Below are positions 44,001-55,200 of a stretch of 64,000 nucleotides of DNA, one piece after another. The position numbers were made by a program, and so were the translations under genes. The notes beneath the pieces are model-generated. The model made no database searches. It was not told the origin of the DNA and saw only the letters and a program-made list of their open reading frames with translations. The stretch lies in NCBI GenBank assembly GCA_029204225.1, contig CM055108.1, positions 14,075,955-14,139,954 of the forward strand, in the 5' to 3' direction. This stretch comes from Diphasiastrum complanatum. Its lineage: Eukaryota > Streptophyta > Lycopodiopsida > Lycopodiales > Lycopodiaceae. Numbering within the stretch: the first letter of the stretch is position 1; each line of letters opens with the position of its first letter.

Positions 44001-45192
44001 CGCGGGTGTAGTGATAGCCATTCGATTGAGAGATAAAATGATGAACGGTCGAGATCCAGCTTGTGAAGAATTGATCCTCTCAATACTTCACAAACAAGGG
44101 CCGCTTGAGCCTTGGAGGATGGCTCTCACCAGCTTAGAACCACTCAAAAGGGTAGCCAGTTAGAGCTGAAGGAGCATCAAAATTCTGGGAAAGGCAGCCC
44201 ACAAAGCAACAAAAGAAGGAGCAATCAAACAAGCAGACAATCATCAGAAGCTGTCAATGCCAATCAAGGTCTAGTTGGTTTGCTGTTCAAACAGCAGGCT
44301 GGGAATCATTATAAGGGTAACTGCCATTTGAAATTCTTTATTCTCAAAGATGGCTAGTGAACGTTAATAACATTTGGTCTTTTTGATCTTCAGTCTTCAA
44401 AATTGCTGTGTGCCGGGCTTCATCTCGGACTCCTTTTAGTGCGACAGGCTGCAATAATTTAGCAACATTCTCAAGGCTTGTATTCATGCCCTTCCTTTTC
44501 AAAGTTAAAATAGTTTACTGGGCTGTGCTAGTGTTGAGTCGTCGCTGACTGGGGGCTTGAATGTAGACTCCACATAGCAATTCCGTCAGGTACAGTTAAC
44601 ATAGCTGACAATGGCAAATCAATAGGAAGAAGTACATTGGAAAGATTCAATATAAAAGTGTCAGCTTATGTATGGGTGTGAGACAGTGGGAAGCCTACAA
44701 TCTATCCTGACTGACGTCAAAATCCTCATTTTAATCTTCTATATTTTCCTCAAAAGATTCTTTATGATGGATGGAACAATGAACCTTTCTGCTTTTTTAA
44801 GATATGGATTTTCTCATGTTGCATACTCTCAAGGTTTTTCTTTCATGAAACAAGTACTTATTGATTATATGACATTCCAAATCGATGTTGCCTTTGTAAA
44901 GCTTTAAACTCTTCTGACTGAACCAGTATGCGCACTTGATTAATTTTCAAATGTAAGTGGCATTTTGACCTACTCACATAAAACGCTACCTTTAACATTA
45001 GCGTGCAATTCTAGCTTGTTAAATAGTTGAAACTCTTTGGAACATTTTCTAGAGTCTGCACTATCTTGGTGATACTTTTCCACTTTTGCCCAAAAAGAAG
45101 GTCTTGTTGTTTAAACTCAAGGTACATTCCACAGGCCATCAAACGAATTCTTTTTACAGTTTATTGAACTATTCTCAAATGTGCACAAGCTA

Positions 45193-45296
45193 GTTGTAAA
45201 ATAGCTTACATATAGTTTTAAGGATGCTTCACGGGCATTGTTAAGTTGTAAAATAGCTTACATATAGTTTTAAGGATGCTTCACGGGCATTGTTAA
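45193..45296. repeat. Perfect 52-bp tandem duplication
   Basis: GTTGTAAAATAGCTTACATA and the following 32 bases are repeated without a mismatch at 45193-45244 and 45245-45296. Confidence 0.96.
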
Positions 45297-45896
45297 GTTG
45301 GACGTTTTAATAGAGTTATATACTATGTATATAGCCCCTACTCGTATACCCTTAGGTACTAGGCCACTACCATTGAGGGCATGTCCTTATGGGACCCATG
45401 CTAAGTTGCATCGGAAAGGTGTTCCGGAGGCATAGGGTTCTGGAATGCAGTATCAAGGAACGTTGGAACCCGAAAGAAAAAAACTTTTGAAACTTAAAAC
45501 TTCCTACATTGTTTAGATACATGGTATTCTTATGCCTAGCTCCATCTTACAACTATGGTGATGCTGTGTGAACTATGTTCATAAAAAAAAAAGATTAATG
45601 ATTAAAATTTAGACGATAGTATTTCTAATGATGTTGGCAATGCTGTCATTTGCTAGTTTATCCTAAAGAAATGGATGCTCGAGCATAGTCACAAAGAATG
45701 ACAATTCAAAGGTCTTGGATTTGATCCCAATTAGGTCCATTGAAAATTTTGCTAAAAGTATGAGTTTGTTTTGCAAATCTAGCTCATAAATTTCACTAGT
45801 TTGTTAAAATTTGTGCACAATGAATAGGATTGCTGAAAATTTGCGTAATTATATGCTACAAGTGATTAGGATATTTAGTCACTATATCATAGTTGC

Positions 45897-46065
45897 ATCG
45901 AACCGCGGTTCGAACCATCGAACCGTTGGGAATTGATTCGAATCGGGAACCGGTTCAAATTCGTTTGAATCCTTTTTGCCCCAAACCCAAAAAAAAAAAG
46001 CAAACGGCGATTCAAACCTAGCTAGACGGTTGGAACCGGGACGAATCGGCAGATTCGAATCGGCT
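45897..46065. repeat. Palindrome cluster around CGAACCGCGGTTCG
   Basis: A 14-bp perfect palindrome CGAACCGCGGTTCG, GAACCGGTTC about 50 bp downstream, and several GAATCGG / CGATTC runs within about 170 bp, in an otherwise AT-rich area. Confidence 0.8.
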
Positions 46066-46339
46066 TGCAACTTTGCATTGTATTACCTTTCTTTTGCACA
46101 TCTATTTAGTATTGTAAGTAAAATTAAAGTTTTTAGCATGTTCTTACATCTTGATTCCGGAATGCTTAGAATATGATATCTGATATAAGTTATTTGAATG
46201 TGTTTTAGATGTTTCTTTATAGCTATTTTTCTTTTCTAAGACAAATTTTTTTAACAAAAAAAACTTGAAAAAATAAAACTTTCTAGAACGTTCCCAAACA
46301 AGCGTTCGGGAATGTGATCGGAACTCTACATTCCGGAAT

Positions 46340-46867
46340 GCAACACATCTATGGACCCATGATAGCTTAGGTTCAGTAACCTTATCCAGGATAGCCTAGG
46401 TTCAATAATTGTTCACTCCAATCTCTAGGAGCTCTCCAAACTCTGAAGAATGATCCACCCAACAGTAGCTGCCCTCCTCTTGAGTCTATCCGATTACTAT
46501 TTTGGGCTTGGGACACATGGCTGCCATGCAAGGGTGATCAGTCCCCATGGTTCCACGAAATCCACTACACGCAATCAATGCGTGACTCCAGGCACCGCCC
46601 CTAACCCTCGTCATGGACCTGTGACACTAACAGTCACCCCAGCCTGCAGAGGCATTTCTGCTATTGACGACTAGGGTCCATATGGTCATAACTCCGCCTA
46701 TTGACATCCTATCAGGCGGTCACACCGGGTCACTGCTTGTGACGCACCGAACCCAACTGGTCCCTTGGTGTCCATCCTGGTCACTGGCCCTTGCCAATGC
46801 CATGGCCCTCGGCCCCCTAGTAACCAGTCATGCCAGGATTGTGCTAGAGCACAATTGGCGTCTAACA
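46340..46867 (-). repeat. Probable 3' LTR of a chromovirus
   Basis: On the minus strand TGTTAGACGCC starts directly after a purine tract (46868-46883), which follows the chromodomain stop. The far end is not defined. The sequence differs from the other chromovirus LTRs in the window. Confidence 0.5.
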
Positions 46868-46888
46868 ATCCTTCCCTCTTTTGGCAAG

Positions 46889-47042
46889 TCATTGATCCTC
46901 GATGACAAACTCTGGGTAAGACTTTCGCAACGCCTGGCGAGTCTCCTAGGTAGCATCAGATAAAAGATGGCCTTTCCAAGTCACTAGATACTCCTGGAGG
47001 AGACGATTCCTCAATCGTCGCTCCCTCCGCTCTAGGACTCTC
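46889..47042 (-). pseudogene. Chromovirus integrase C-terminus with chromodomain
   Basis: RVLERRERRLRNRLLQEYLV then TWKGHLLSDAT, a TAG where the conserved Trp of ATW is expected, ETRQALRKSYPEFVIEDQ and TGA. This is the short chromodomain found at the end of plant chromovirus integrase and thought to steer integration. It is fused upstream to LINE sequence. Confidence 0.85.
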
Positions 47043-47613
47043 TTCCAAAAAGTAGCTGAGGAAGCAGAGTGGAGGGAGCGAAGGAGGTAGGAGGAACGGG
47101 AAGAAAAGTAGGCCAGTTTCTTTTTGCGGAGAAGGGAACGAAGTTGCTTTTCTGCGGAAGAAGACAATGTAGAATTGGAGAATTTGAGGAACTCAACGTA
47201 TTTCTGGAAGAAAAAACAGTCGTTGTCATACCATTTATTATGGGTACGACGATGAGAAGAGAAGCGGCAAGGGGGTGCAATGGCATGAGCGGTAGTAGTC
47301 AGGGCGTGTGTTAAAAAGGAGGCTTGGGTAGTGACATCAGACGAGGAAGAAAGTGGTCCAGAAGACGAGAGACGTGGGCAACATAGGCCTGGGATTGATG
47401 AGGAGGTATACGATAGCGGGTGGGTCGAACAAAGAGGGAAGGTGGAGGCGAAGGCGGACTTGGCGCTGGGGAGAAGGAGAGGTAGAGCAGAGAGTGATCA
47501 GCGAGGACGGGGGTAGAGATGGTGAAGGATGCCAGGCGGGGCAATAAAGCAGGAGATGCAATGATAAAGTCCACTAAATTGTGACCGCATACAAGAAACA
47601 AACATACATGCAC
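47043..47613 (-). pseudogene. LINE endonuclease fragment
   Basis: Minus-strand HNLVDFIIASPALLPRLASF followed by LADHSLLYLS has the DH catalytic pair of the APE-type endonuclease end. It continues with NKWYDNDCF and LRSLLRKKKLAYFSSR ... ATFWK, which fits the region between endonuclease and RT in plant LINEs. RT is absent because the frame runs into chromodomain. Confidence 0.75.
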
Positions 47614-47615
47614 TT

Positions 47616-48050
47616 TTACGCAGCTGCGTCGCCGTGATCAAAGGTCCTAGAGGCAATCAGGCTCTCCACGCAAAGAGTGAATCTTACCATTGTGCTGGAA
47701 CTCATACACATGAGTATCCCAAGCGATGTAGGGTTTCTTAGCCACATGCCAACAAATTCAAGCACCACATGAAAGCGAGCCAAACGGGTAATCTCAAAAT
47801 CTAACTCCTCAGTATAGCTCTGAATGGTTAGAGGCGTACCCACAACTCTGGCATCCCACACATCCGCACCCTTTCCATCAGCCATTTCGACTGTGTACTG
47901 GTACAGGGATGGTTGTGTGCTCACTCTCAACCGTTTAATCAAAGCGGAGTTAATGATGTTATGTGAGGACCCAGTGTGAAATAGAATTAAAACATCTCTA
48001 CCACACAGCTGTCCACGCATAACAATCTAAGAAGTGCAAGGAAACTGATA
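47616..48050 (-). pseudogene. Chromovirus protease
   Basis: DVLILFHTGSSHNIINSALI aligns with the LxDTGSSHNFI active site of chromovirus proteases. The catalytic Asp is replaced by His. Downstream VEMADGKG and FHVVLEFVGMWLRN (normally GMxWL) follow. Ends at the LINE junction. Confidence 0.82.
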
Positions 48051-48110
48051 CTGGTGTTGTGCCGCTCTCGACAACTGTGGTAAAGGAACCAAGTCCACCT
48101 TCCGAATCAC

Positions 48111-49124
48111 CTACACGTTCATCAACCGTGGAACACCGTGACGTTCTTCCTGTTCCAATTCCTCAATTTTCATAGGATCTGCCTCCTCAACTTGCAAACT
48201 ATAGGTGGTCCGTGAGGGATTGTGAGGACACTCCTTCCACCTATGTCGCCCTAGATAGCCAAAGCAAAGGTTCTCTTTCTTTGCCCGCTCCAAGTCCTAC
48301 GATGATAGCGTAGAAAAGCGTTGGCCCCCTTGGGCATTGGACGTCCCATACCGCCCTTTGCCTTTTGAGGCGCCCGCACCCTTACTCTTTTTAGCACTCT
48401 GAATTTGCTCTTGCGAGGATTGACCCTTCCATTTTTTAAACTTTCTTTTCCCCCAAGGTTGAGACCCTCCTAAAGTAGGTGTCTCAGACTCCTTGGCCTT
48501 TTTCCCATCTTCGTAATATAGGGCCATCTGCAAAGCCCTGTGGAGGCTTGGAGCCTGCTCCTTCCTTACAAAAGGCAAAAGGCTTTCACGCAAGCCCTCC
48601 ACAAATTGAAACACTTGTAAAAACATCGGCACCTCCTCAGGTATCCGCATCAGTGCCTCCCTATATTTGTCCACATATTCTTGTATGGACGCATTGCCTT
48701 GTTTGAGACTTGACCACGCTTGCATCGACTGGTTTTTCTCATCCAACGGTACCCAATTCTCTGTAAACATATGCTTGAACGCTTCCCAAGTTGTAGGTAC
48801 CAGATTGTCTTTCTCGATTTTGTGCCACCAACGATGTGCAGTCTCTTGTAGTCGATATGTGGCCTCCGCAATCTTCTGATCATCATCCTCAATGCCACAC
48901 ATCTGAAAAGCCTTTTCCCACTTTTGTATCCAGTTTTCCACCACATCGATATTCTGCATAGCAACTGCTCCCATATATTTCGGCGGTTTCAAATCCCGAA
49001 TTGTGGGTAATTTCTGCGTCTTCGATGGATGTTCGACTTCTTTCTCAACTGTCACAGGTTCAACGGCCACCATAGCCGTTCCACTGACTCTCTCGGGTTC
49101 CTGTGGGGATTTGGTCGACTTCAA
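48111..49124 (-). pseudogene. Chromovirus gag
   Basis: Open for 275 codons (49124-48297): LPTIRDLKPPKYMG, VVENWIQKWEKAFQMCG, YRLQETAHRWWHKIEKD, FTENWVPLDEKNQSMQAW and YVDKYREALMRIPEE, a classic Ty3 gag. A stop at 48297 separates a knuckle reading CFGYLGRHRWKEC, in which the second Cys is Tyr. The fragment at 63.8 kb keeps CFGCLGRHRWKEC. It is followed by protease and preceded by leader, primer site and LTR. Confidence 0.88.
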
Positions 49125-49478
49125 TTGTTCGAGAATAACTAATCAAAAATGTCAAAACCAGCACTTTCGAAACCCTTGTCCACTCAGCCACAAGCTGCTT
49201 CTTCGATTTTGAAGGATATTTGGACCTGAAATCGTTGTTTCGGGACTCCAACCTGTCAACGCTGGATCTGCAGCCCCCTGTGCAGAATTTCAGACTTATT
49301 TGCGCCCGTTTTCGGCTCAGAAATTGCCGATCTTCTAGCTGTCCCTCAGCGCTGGACCTGCCCTAGTTTCTGGGTTCCAAATTCGTCGAAATTTGTGCCC
49401 TTCCGCTGCCACTGATCAGCAATGGTCCTCCTACACTGTTGCTGAAATTTTTACACCTCTCTCCCGAACGTAAGCCTC
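49125..49478 (-). other. Chromovirus leader
   Basis: Non-coding sequence between gag and the primer site. No further feature. Confidence 0.6.
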
Positions 49479-49490
49479 GCTCTGATACCA
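49479..49490 (-). other. Primer-binding site of chromovirus
   Basis: Minus-strand TGGTATCAGAGC, two bases after the LTR end (CTGACA). Confidence 0.9.
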
Positions 49491-49492
49491 AA

Positions 49493-50214
49493 TGTCAGGC
49501 TCTCCCTAATCTTCCAACTAACACCCGTCCAAACATGCACTGATCGCCAGAGATTTCTAGCCTTTCTGATTCCCTGCAAGCACATAGCATCAAACGCAAA
49601 CACAGTGGAGCTGGCTGCGTCGTCTCCTCCCAGCCTTTGCTGCATAGATTATAATCATGAATGCCTCTCTCCAGGCTCACTTATACACAATCCTCAAGCA
49701 CCCCTTAACCTTGATCTTTCCTTAAGCTCGACACATGGCCAAGTCCATGCACAATCGACACTTGCCACTTGGCAGTACCTTGACACATAGGAAAGTGGGT
49801 AGGCTGACATGTGTCACTCATCCACTACTGGACCAAGTGTCCCAGTGAGCATGTGACACGTGTCATGTTTGACCGGTCAACTCTGACATGTGTCACTCAT
49901 TCACTGGACCAAGTGTCCTAGTGAGCATATGACATGTGTCATGTTGACTAGTCAACTCTCCTACTTTTTAGGAGTCCAGCCACTCCTAATCAATGACCCA
50001 GTACCCTATACCCAAGCAACATGCGACTCTGAGGCTCAGAAACTTAATTAACAACTTTATTTACATTTTTGTTACAAGTGTCACCACAAGCCGGTGACCT
50101 AGCCATTTACAAATGTCACCACAGGCCGGTGATTGAGCCATTTCTGTATTTACAAGAAGTACATCTATAAGTAAAAACAGTAAACAACCGAGACAGGGAG
50201 TAAAAGCTGTAACA
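49493..50214 (-). repeat. 5' LTR of chromovirus (minus)
   Basis: 722 bp, TGTTACAGCTTTTAC...GAGAGCCTGACA. It matches 56915-57529 but is about 107 bp longer. The extra length comes from a duplicated block with TGACA(C/T)GTGTCA palindromic motifs (49810-49955). ATTTGTAAATGG and CACAAGCCGGTGAC blocks are shared. Confidence 0.9.
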
Positions 50215-50600
50215 GATTGTATAAGAAGCAAAAGAACTAGCACATAGCTCAAACATAGATGTAGAAAGTAAAGCTCGAGCATAATGAAATGTAGAAGCAT
50301 ATGACATGTTGCTGAATGAGTAGGCAAATCATCTAAAAGAGCAACCATAGAAGCAGGAACAATGTCGAAGCACAGGCTACAACATCTATAGCATGGCACT
50401 CAGGACCATTTTTGACTAGACATTGCCACAGCTATCAGCCAACTCTTTTGCACTACCACTACCTTCAATATTGTGCCATTTGGATATACACAAATCACAA
50501 TACTCTAATTCATATACCTTCATATATTTTACATCCAGAGTGTGTAAAAAAAAAAAAAAAGCCCAAACCACACAACACCAAGGTACTCTAGCCCTTCCAC
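50215..50600. other. Spacer between chromovirus LTR and gypsy gag
   Basis: No gene. An A15 run is near 50547. The final part is presumably the gypsy leader; no LTR or primer site was found for it. Confidence 0.5.
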
Positions 50601-51781
50601 ATGGATCGTCATTACGATCCCAATTCTACAGAGGACTATCCACCCGAGATGGTATCTCCTTCCCCAGAGCAAGCCAGATACAGTCGGTACTCTCACATGA
50701 AATCACAAGTCCATGAGCCATCCACAAACCCTTTCGAGAGATGGGAGCCTATGAGAGTTGAAGTTGCCTATGACCGACGACAATTTCATTTTGCTGAGTC
50801 TTCTCACGCAAGAGCTCACTTAAATGGGGCTTTTGCCAACCATGGTCCTTGTACTGAAAAACGCACACCCAAGCTAGACCTTCCTAAGTACGACAAAAAT
50901 TCAGACCCTCAGAGATTTCTCCAAGTCTTTGAGAATGCATGCGATGTCTATGGTGAGACATCTCCCGAAGCCATGGTCCAACTTTTCTCGATGACCATGA
51001 TCGATCGAGCACGTGAATGGTTCTTCAACTTGGATTGTGAAGATAAACGAGATTGGTCACTCTTGAAAGAATCCTTCATCAAGCGATTCAAACGATTTTG
51101 TTTGATAGAGAGTCCCTTTGTCAAACTAAGTAATATCAAAATGACGAAGGATGAAAAAGTACGTGACTATATCGAACGATTTAAACGCTTAAAAAGTCAG
51201 GTACAAGAACAACCCACAGAATCAATGCTCATCATCTGGTTTCTAGTCGGCCCGTCACATCAACATCCTCCACAAAACGATCCCCAAGTTCATATCCAAG
51301 AGCTCCTAGACAACCCAAAAACGAAACTCAGCCTCAACTGGCACTCTTAGGTCCGCCTCCAAGGGGCCATCCAGACATAGGAGCACAAAAACATCAACCC
51401 CATAAAGAATCAGCTCAAACCCATTTTGTCGATCACTCCTATGATCCATCATACCATCAAGATGCCACACCTACTTCTGGTAGTTCCGCACACTATCATG
51501 AGGATCATGCTCAACGAGATGAGTATTCTCCAAATCCCGAAACTCCAGGACTGCTAGCCATCCAAGATGGCTATGTAATTGCCCAAGGGCCCATGAGCAA
51601 CAGGTGTTTCATCTGTGGCAAAACGGGCCATTTCATGGTCGATTGTAAAGTAAAAAACCAATACCATGCTGAGTGTTCGGAGTTTGTTCGAAAACACAGC
51701 TTCAAAGATTGCCCCAAGCAACCAAACAGGATCCTACCCGCACGACACATCTCTTCCGAACCTGTTAGGGTCCTCACTTGA
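50601..51781 (+). pseudogene. Ty3/gypsy gag of element I
   Basis: ATG at 50601 opens 249 codons: RTPKLDLPKYDKNSDPQRF, MVQLFSMTMIDRAREWFF and FIKRFKRFCLIESPF. A frame break follows near 51255. The knuckle CFICGKTGHFMVDC is at 51605-51646, then HSFKDCPKQPN with a stop at 51779. This is the most complete gag N-terminus of this family and was used as reference for 21 kb. Confidence 0.9.
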
Positions 51782-52161
51782 GCTCAACGCCAAAAGCAGC
51801 AACGACCCCTAGAAAACCTGCTGACAATGCAGGAAGCTCTTTGACAGCTTCCACATTACCACGAGACTACCCCGACCCACGAGTGGAACAATGACGATAC
51901 AGCGAATTCCGAGATGAGTTTCTATAGGAGGAACAAAACACGGAACGTCCGTTATTTGCTCCGATCATCACAAAAGAGCAACCTCTACAGGGATTCGAAG
52001 TTTTCTCTGAACTTCTGCAAGCTCAAATCACAATGCCATTCCATAGTGCCATGGAATCTTTCACCCGCCTCCATAGCTATATCCATAGAAGTTTTCAGCT
52101 GCCCAATATCCCAGATGAATAGCGAAAACCCGATGAGATTCCAGAAATTCCTCAGCTTCTC

Positions 52162-52790
52162 ATGAATCTGATGAATATTGGTGTTGCTAAGGGGACTAGC
52201 ATCACCTTACCTATGCACTACAAAGATTATTTAGCAGTATTCGCTATCCTCGATAGTGGATCAGGCGTAAACATCATGGCTTTGTCACTAGCAAGGTCAT
52301 GGGGGTTCAATAACTTAGATCTGCCACGATACAAACTCCGTATGGCCGATCAACGAGTAATCGACCCTGCAGGTCACTTATCAAATATACCAGTCCGTAT
52401 TGCAGGAGTCAAGTTTACCATAGATTGTGTCATCCTAGATCTACCTAACGATACACACACGTATAAACTTCTTCTTGGCACACCCTGGCTACAAATGGCA
52501 GGCGTCGTCCAAGATTGGAAGCGCAGTAAAATAACCTTTGACAACAATGAAAAATGAGTCACTGTTGACTCAGCTAGACACATTAAGCCTGCCAAGGTAT
52601 ATGATGATTGGTAATCTACAACATATGACGCATCCGATAGTGTTCCAATCCAGCCGAAAGGACAATATACAAGATCAACCGATATAATCAATTGAGATCA
52701 AGCACTGGCCACTGTGGACTGTGCCGATTCCAATAGATGCCGAATAGAAACCGCCGCAGAAGACACATATATTCATAGGCTGAAAATGAT
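52162..52790 (+). pseudogene. Gypsy protease of element I
   Basis: ITLPMHYKDYLAVFAILDSG, then SGVNIMALSLARSW and LLLGTPWLQMAGVVQDWKRS, open from 52162 to 52557 with intact Asp-Ser-Gly. Stops occur after 52557. It ends where copia sequence in opposite orientation begins (about 52790-52850). Confidence 0.9.
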
Positions 52791-53224
52791 CAATAAACCA
52801 TGGCTGAATATGCTGTCCACCATCTTCAAGAAAAAAACCAGTAGCTTGCCACTTTGAACACCCAAAAAATCCAGCAACACACCACTTTGAACCAATGTAC
52901 TAATTGACATGATTTTTTCCCCTCCTCCATTAGTACAAAATGGCTTCAAAGAATGCTTGATTTCAGCCTTTTCCAAAACATTAACTTGAGAAGCTTGCTC
53001 ATAAAGTTCTTCACTAATGCATCCATCATCTTTAAAAGTGTTTCCCAAGCACTTTTAGAGGTCTTGCAAAATCTCAAATGATATAAGATAGATCTTGTTA
53101 GCGATAAAATCGTGATCATCATGTCGATGCCAAACCTCAGCTTGCAATTCCATGAAGAATAGTTAGTGCCATCCAACATATCGTCGCCCGAACAAGTACG
53201 AATTGCTCCAAAATCTTTTGCCAT
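52773..53224 (-). pseudogene. Copia L gag fragment
   Basis: Minus-strand ATG at 53224: MLDGTNYSSWNCKLR and LRFCKTSKSAWETLLKMMD, a copia gag N-terminus with an internal deletion (no RW...D region). A frame break follows near 53040. No further domains. Confidence 0.78.
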
Positions 53225-54034
53225 AAGATAACTTTTTCAAACCCTAAATGTGCCTTAAAAGACACAAAAATCAGCAAGTATCAAATCTGAAAAATCAGCA
53301 CCGGAATGTGTCGAAACCACACATTAGGTGGATGCAGGAACTCGCCCTCCTACAAGCCTTGTGTGTTGAAAATTTCAGCTTGAAATTGCATTACAAACTA
53401 AAAAAACCAGCAAGCAAAGAATTAAGTTAGCCTCCAACAAACCTTTTTCCGGAACCCTTCTTTCTTGCCAAAAAGTGTGAACAATACACACACGGATAGG
53501 GCTGTTGCAAACACCCTACAAATGGTAATATGCTGTCCAATTTTCAGCCTCGGAATGTGATCGGATCATCACAAAAAATTAGCGCCTTCTTCCACACCTG
53601 GAAACAAGCAAGAGGAAGCGGATCTTCACTTTGTAAAATCAGCAAGGGTGATGATCAGCCAAATCAGAAGATAAAAATTGCTTGTAAATGGGCGCCCTCC
53701 TGCATAGGAGCAAATCTGAAAAATAGGGCAGCAGCGGACCAACGGAAGTAGGAGAAACCTACACGGATGTGGGCGACCTAAAAGCATCCCCGAAGAAGAT
53801 AATTAATGGCGCCTTCCTGCAACCTGAAAAATCAGCAAACAACCAACTGATTTTTGGGCGCCCAAAATCCTATTATCTCCTTTGATGTGTGGCGCCCTCC
53901 TGCAAAACGGAAAAAAGTCAATATTGAACAGATCTTCACTTCAAAAAATCAGCAAAGGTGCTGAATTTTTGTGATCCCTAAGTGAAGATGATCTCTTTTG
54001 GTAGGGCGCCCTAAATCAAGCATAGAAGATCCAT
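53225..54034 (-). repeat. Copia L leader with repeated GGCGCCCTCCTGCA blocks
   Basis: Variants of GGCGCC(C/T)TCCTGCA followed by CTGAAAAATCAGCA occur at about 53340, 53580, 53690, 53810, 53890 and 54005. They lie between the primer site and gag. No ORF of note. Confidence 0.75.
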
Positions 54035-54047
54035 GGCTCTGATACCA
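54035..54047 (-). other. Primer-binding site of copia L
   Basis: Minus-strand TGGTATCAGAGCC directly after LTR end TTGATTTCCTACA. Confidence 0.92.
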
Positions 54048-54373
54048 TGTAGGAAATCAAAGTGCCAAGATCCTTCTAACATTCAATCTCCATATACAAG
54101 AAGAAGAAGAAAAAGAAGAAGAAGAGGGAGAGGGTTAGGTGCCCTCAAGGAGAGAGAAAGTAGTAGCAATGCTTGAAAGGGAATGAATTACAAATGAACA
54201 ATGAGTACATATAAATAGGCCTTCCAAGGGCCTAGACTCTTCCAAACCGTAAGCTCTAGAACTTACAAATTATAGGGCACCTCCAAAAGTCAAGATAGGG
54301 CCAATAATAAACCTAACCCATGGTTAGACAAATCTCCTCCTTTTGGGTCAAAGTAACCTATGGGAAACTAACA
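54048..54373 (-). repeat. 5' LTR of copia L
   Basis: Minus strand starts TGTTAGTTTCCCATAGG and ends TTTCCTACA, with TATA-like CCTATTTATATG near 54215. A start at 54395 (TGTTAAAAATAAT) is also possible. A (GAA)n-like run is at 54103-54130. Confidence 0.78.
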
Positions 54374-54395
54374 TTATCATTTATTATTTTTAACA

Positions 54396-55200
54396 CAGAG
54401 AACTTTGTGGAACCTCCCTTTGACCTACCAAGCAAATTCAAAGATTTCACACTTGATGACGAAGTCATCCAGTTGCCGCAACCTGCCAGAGACACGAAGA
54501 TTCTCGCCCAGACCTGCTGACTTTAATGCGGGCGAAGCTGAGCCCTCAACAAGTGAAAGGGCCAGAAAGAGTGATACAGGTGCCAAGGCATTAGATGAGT
54601 ACCTGGCAAGGCCGCCACAACAACGTAGGGCAGCCTCACCAGTCAAGACAAGGCCCTATATGGCGGATACACGAGAATCTGAAAAGTTTGAGAGGAAATA
54701 CCCCCGCAATATGAGGGGAAGAATAGACGATATTGATCAGAGCCAGTACTCTACGAGGGCCGAGATCATTGCTACGTTGCAACCCTAGCCTGAGTGGCGA
54801 AATAAAGTCCTTAAGGATAGCAGAAGGTTGCATGAATATATGAGGACACTGGCTTGGAAGAGGGTTGATCCCTTCTATATGCCAATCAAAAGAAGAAACC
54901 CCTGGCCAACGGAGCGACCGCGTGTTGAAGTTGTCAACTGGCCAGTGATCCCAAGGATTTCTGAAAGCACATCAATGGATGACTTGAGGCTGCAGCTATT
55001 GGATTTTGGCCACAAGTATAAATCCAACGCTGACCTATGCGTACGAGAGAGTGCCGAATATTGCAGATCCATGGCCTTTCTCATTAATCAGGAATGTTTT
55101 TGGGATCAAGGCTTAGATCCAATACGGAATAATCCCAATGTAGCCCTCCAGTCAGAAGACGACCACCAGATGATGGCCCAGCTCTATTACAGAGCGGAGC
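54396..55200 (+). pseudogene. Gypsy extra ORF, C-terminal half
   Basis: Frames 54405-54788 and 54828-55217 join across a TAG at 54787. They read AKALDEYLARPPQQRRAASP, VDPFYMPIKRRNPWP, LLDFGHKYKSNADLCVRESA and HQMMAQLYYRA. They align with the minus copy at 35.3-35.6 kb and the plus copy at 28.9-29.4 kb. The reading runs directly into a type G LTR whose first roughly 120 bp are missing. Confidence 0.75.

Larger units (their letters stand above)
44001..46339. other. No recognised gene; least transposon-like stretch
   Basis: AT-rich, ORFs under 82 codons, no RT, integrase, LTR or tRNA signature found. It contains the 52-bp duplication at 45193, GC palindromes near 45897, and short GGAATG/CATTCC runs. 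It may be host intergenic DNA or a very old element. Confidence 0.5.

Noticed and set aside
45897-45915. tRNA gene suggested by GGTTCGAACC
   Set aside because: No A-box, no cloverleaf and no acceptor stem can be drawn around it.
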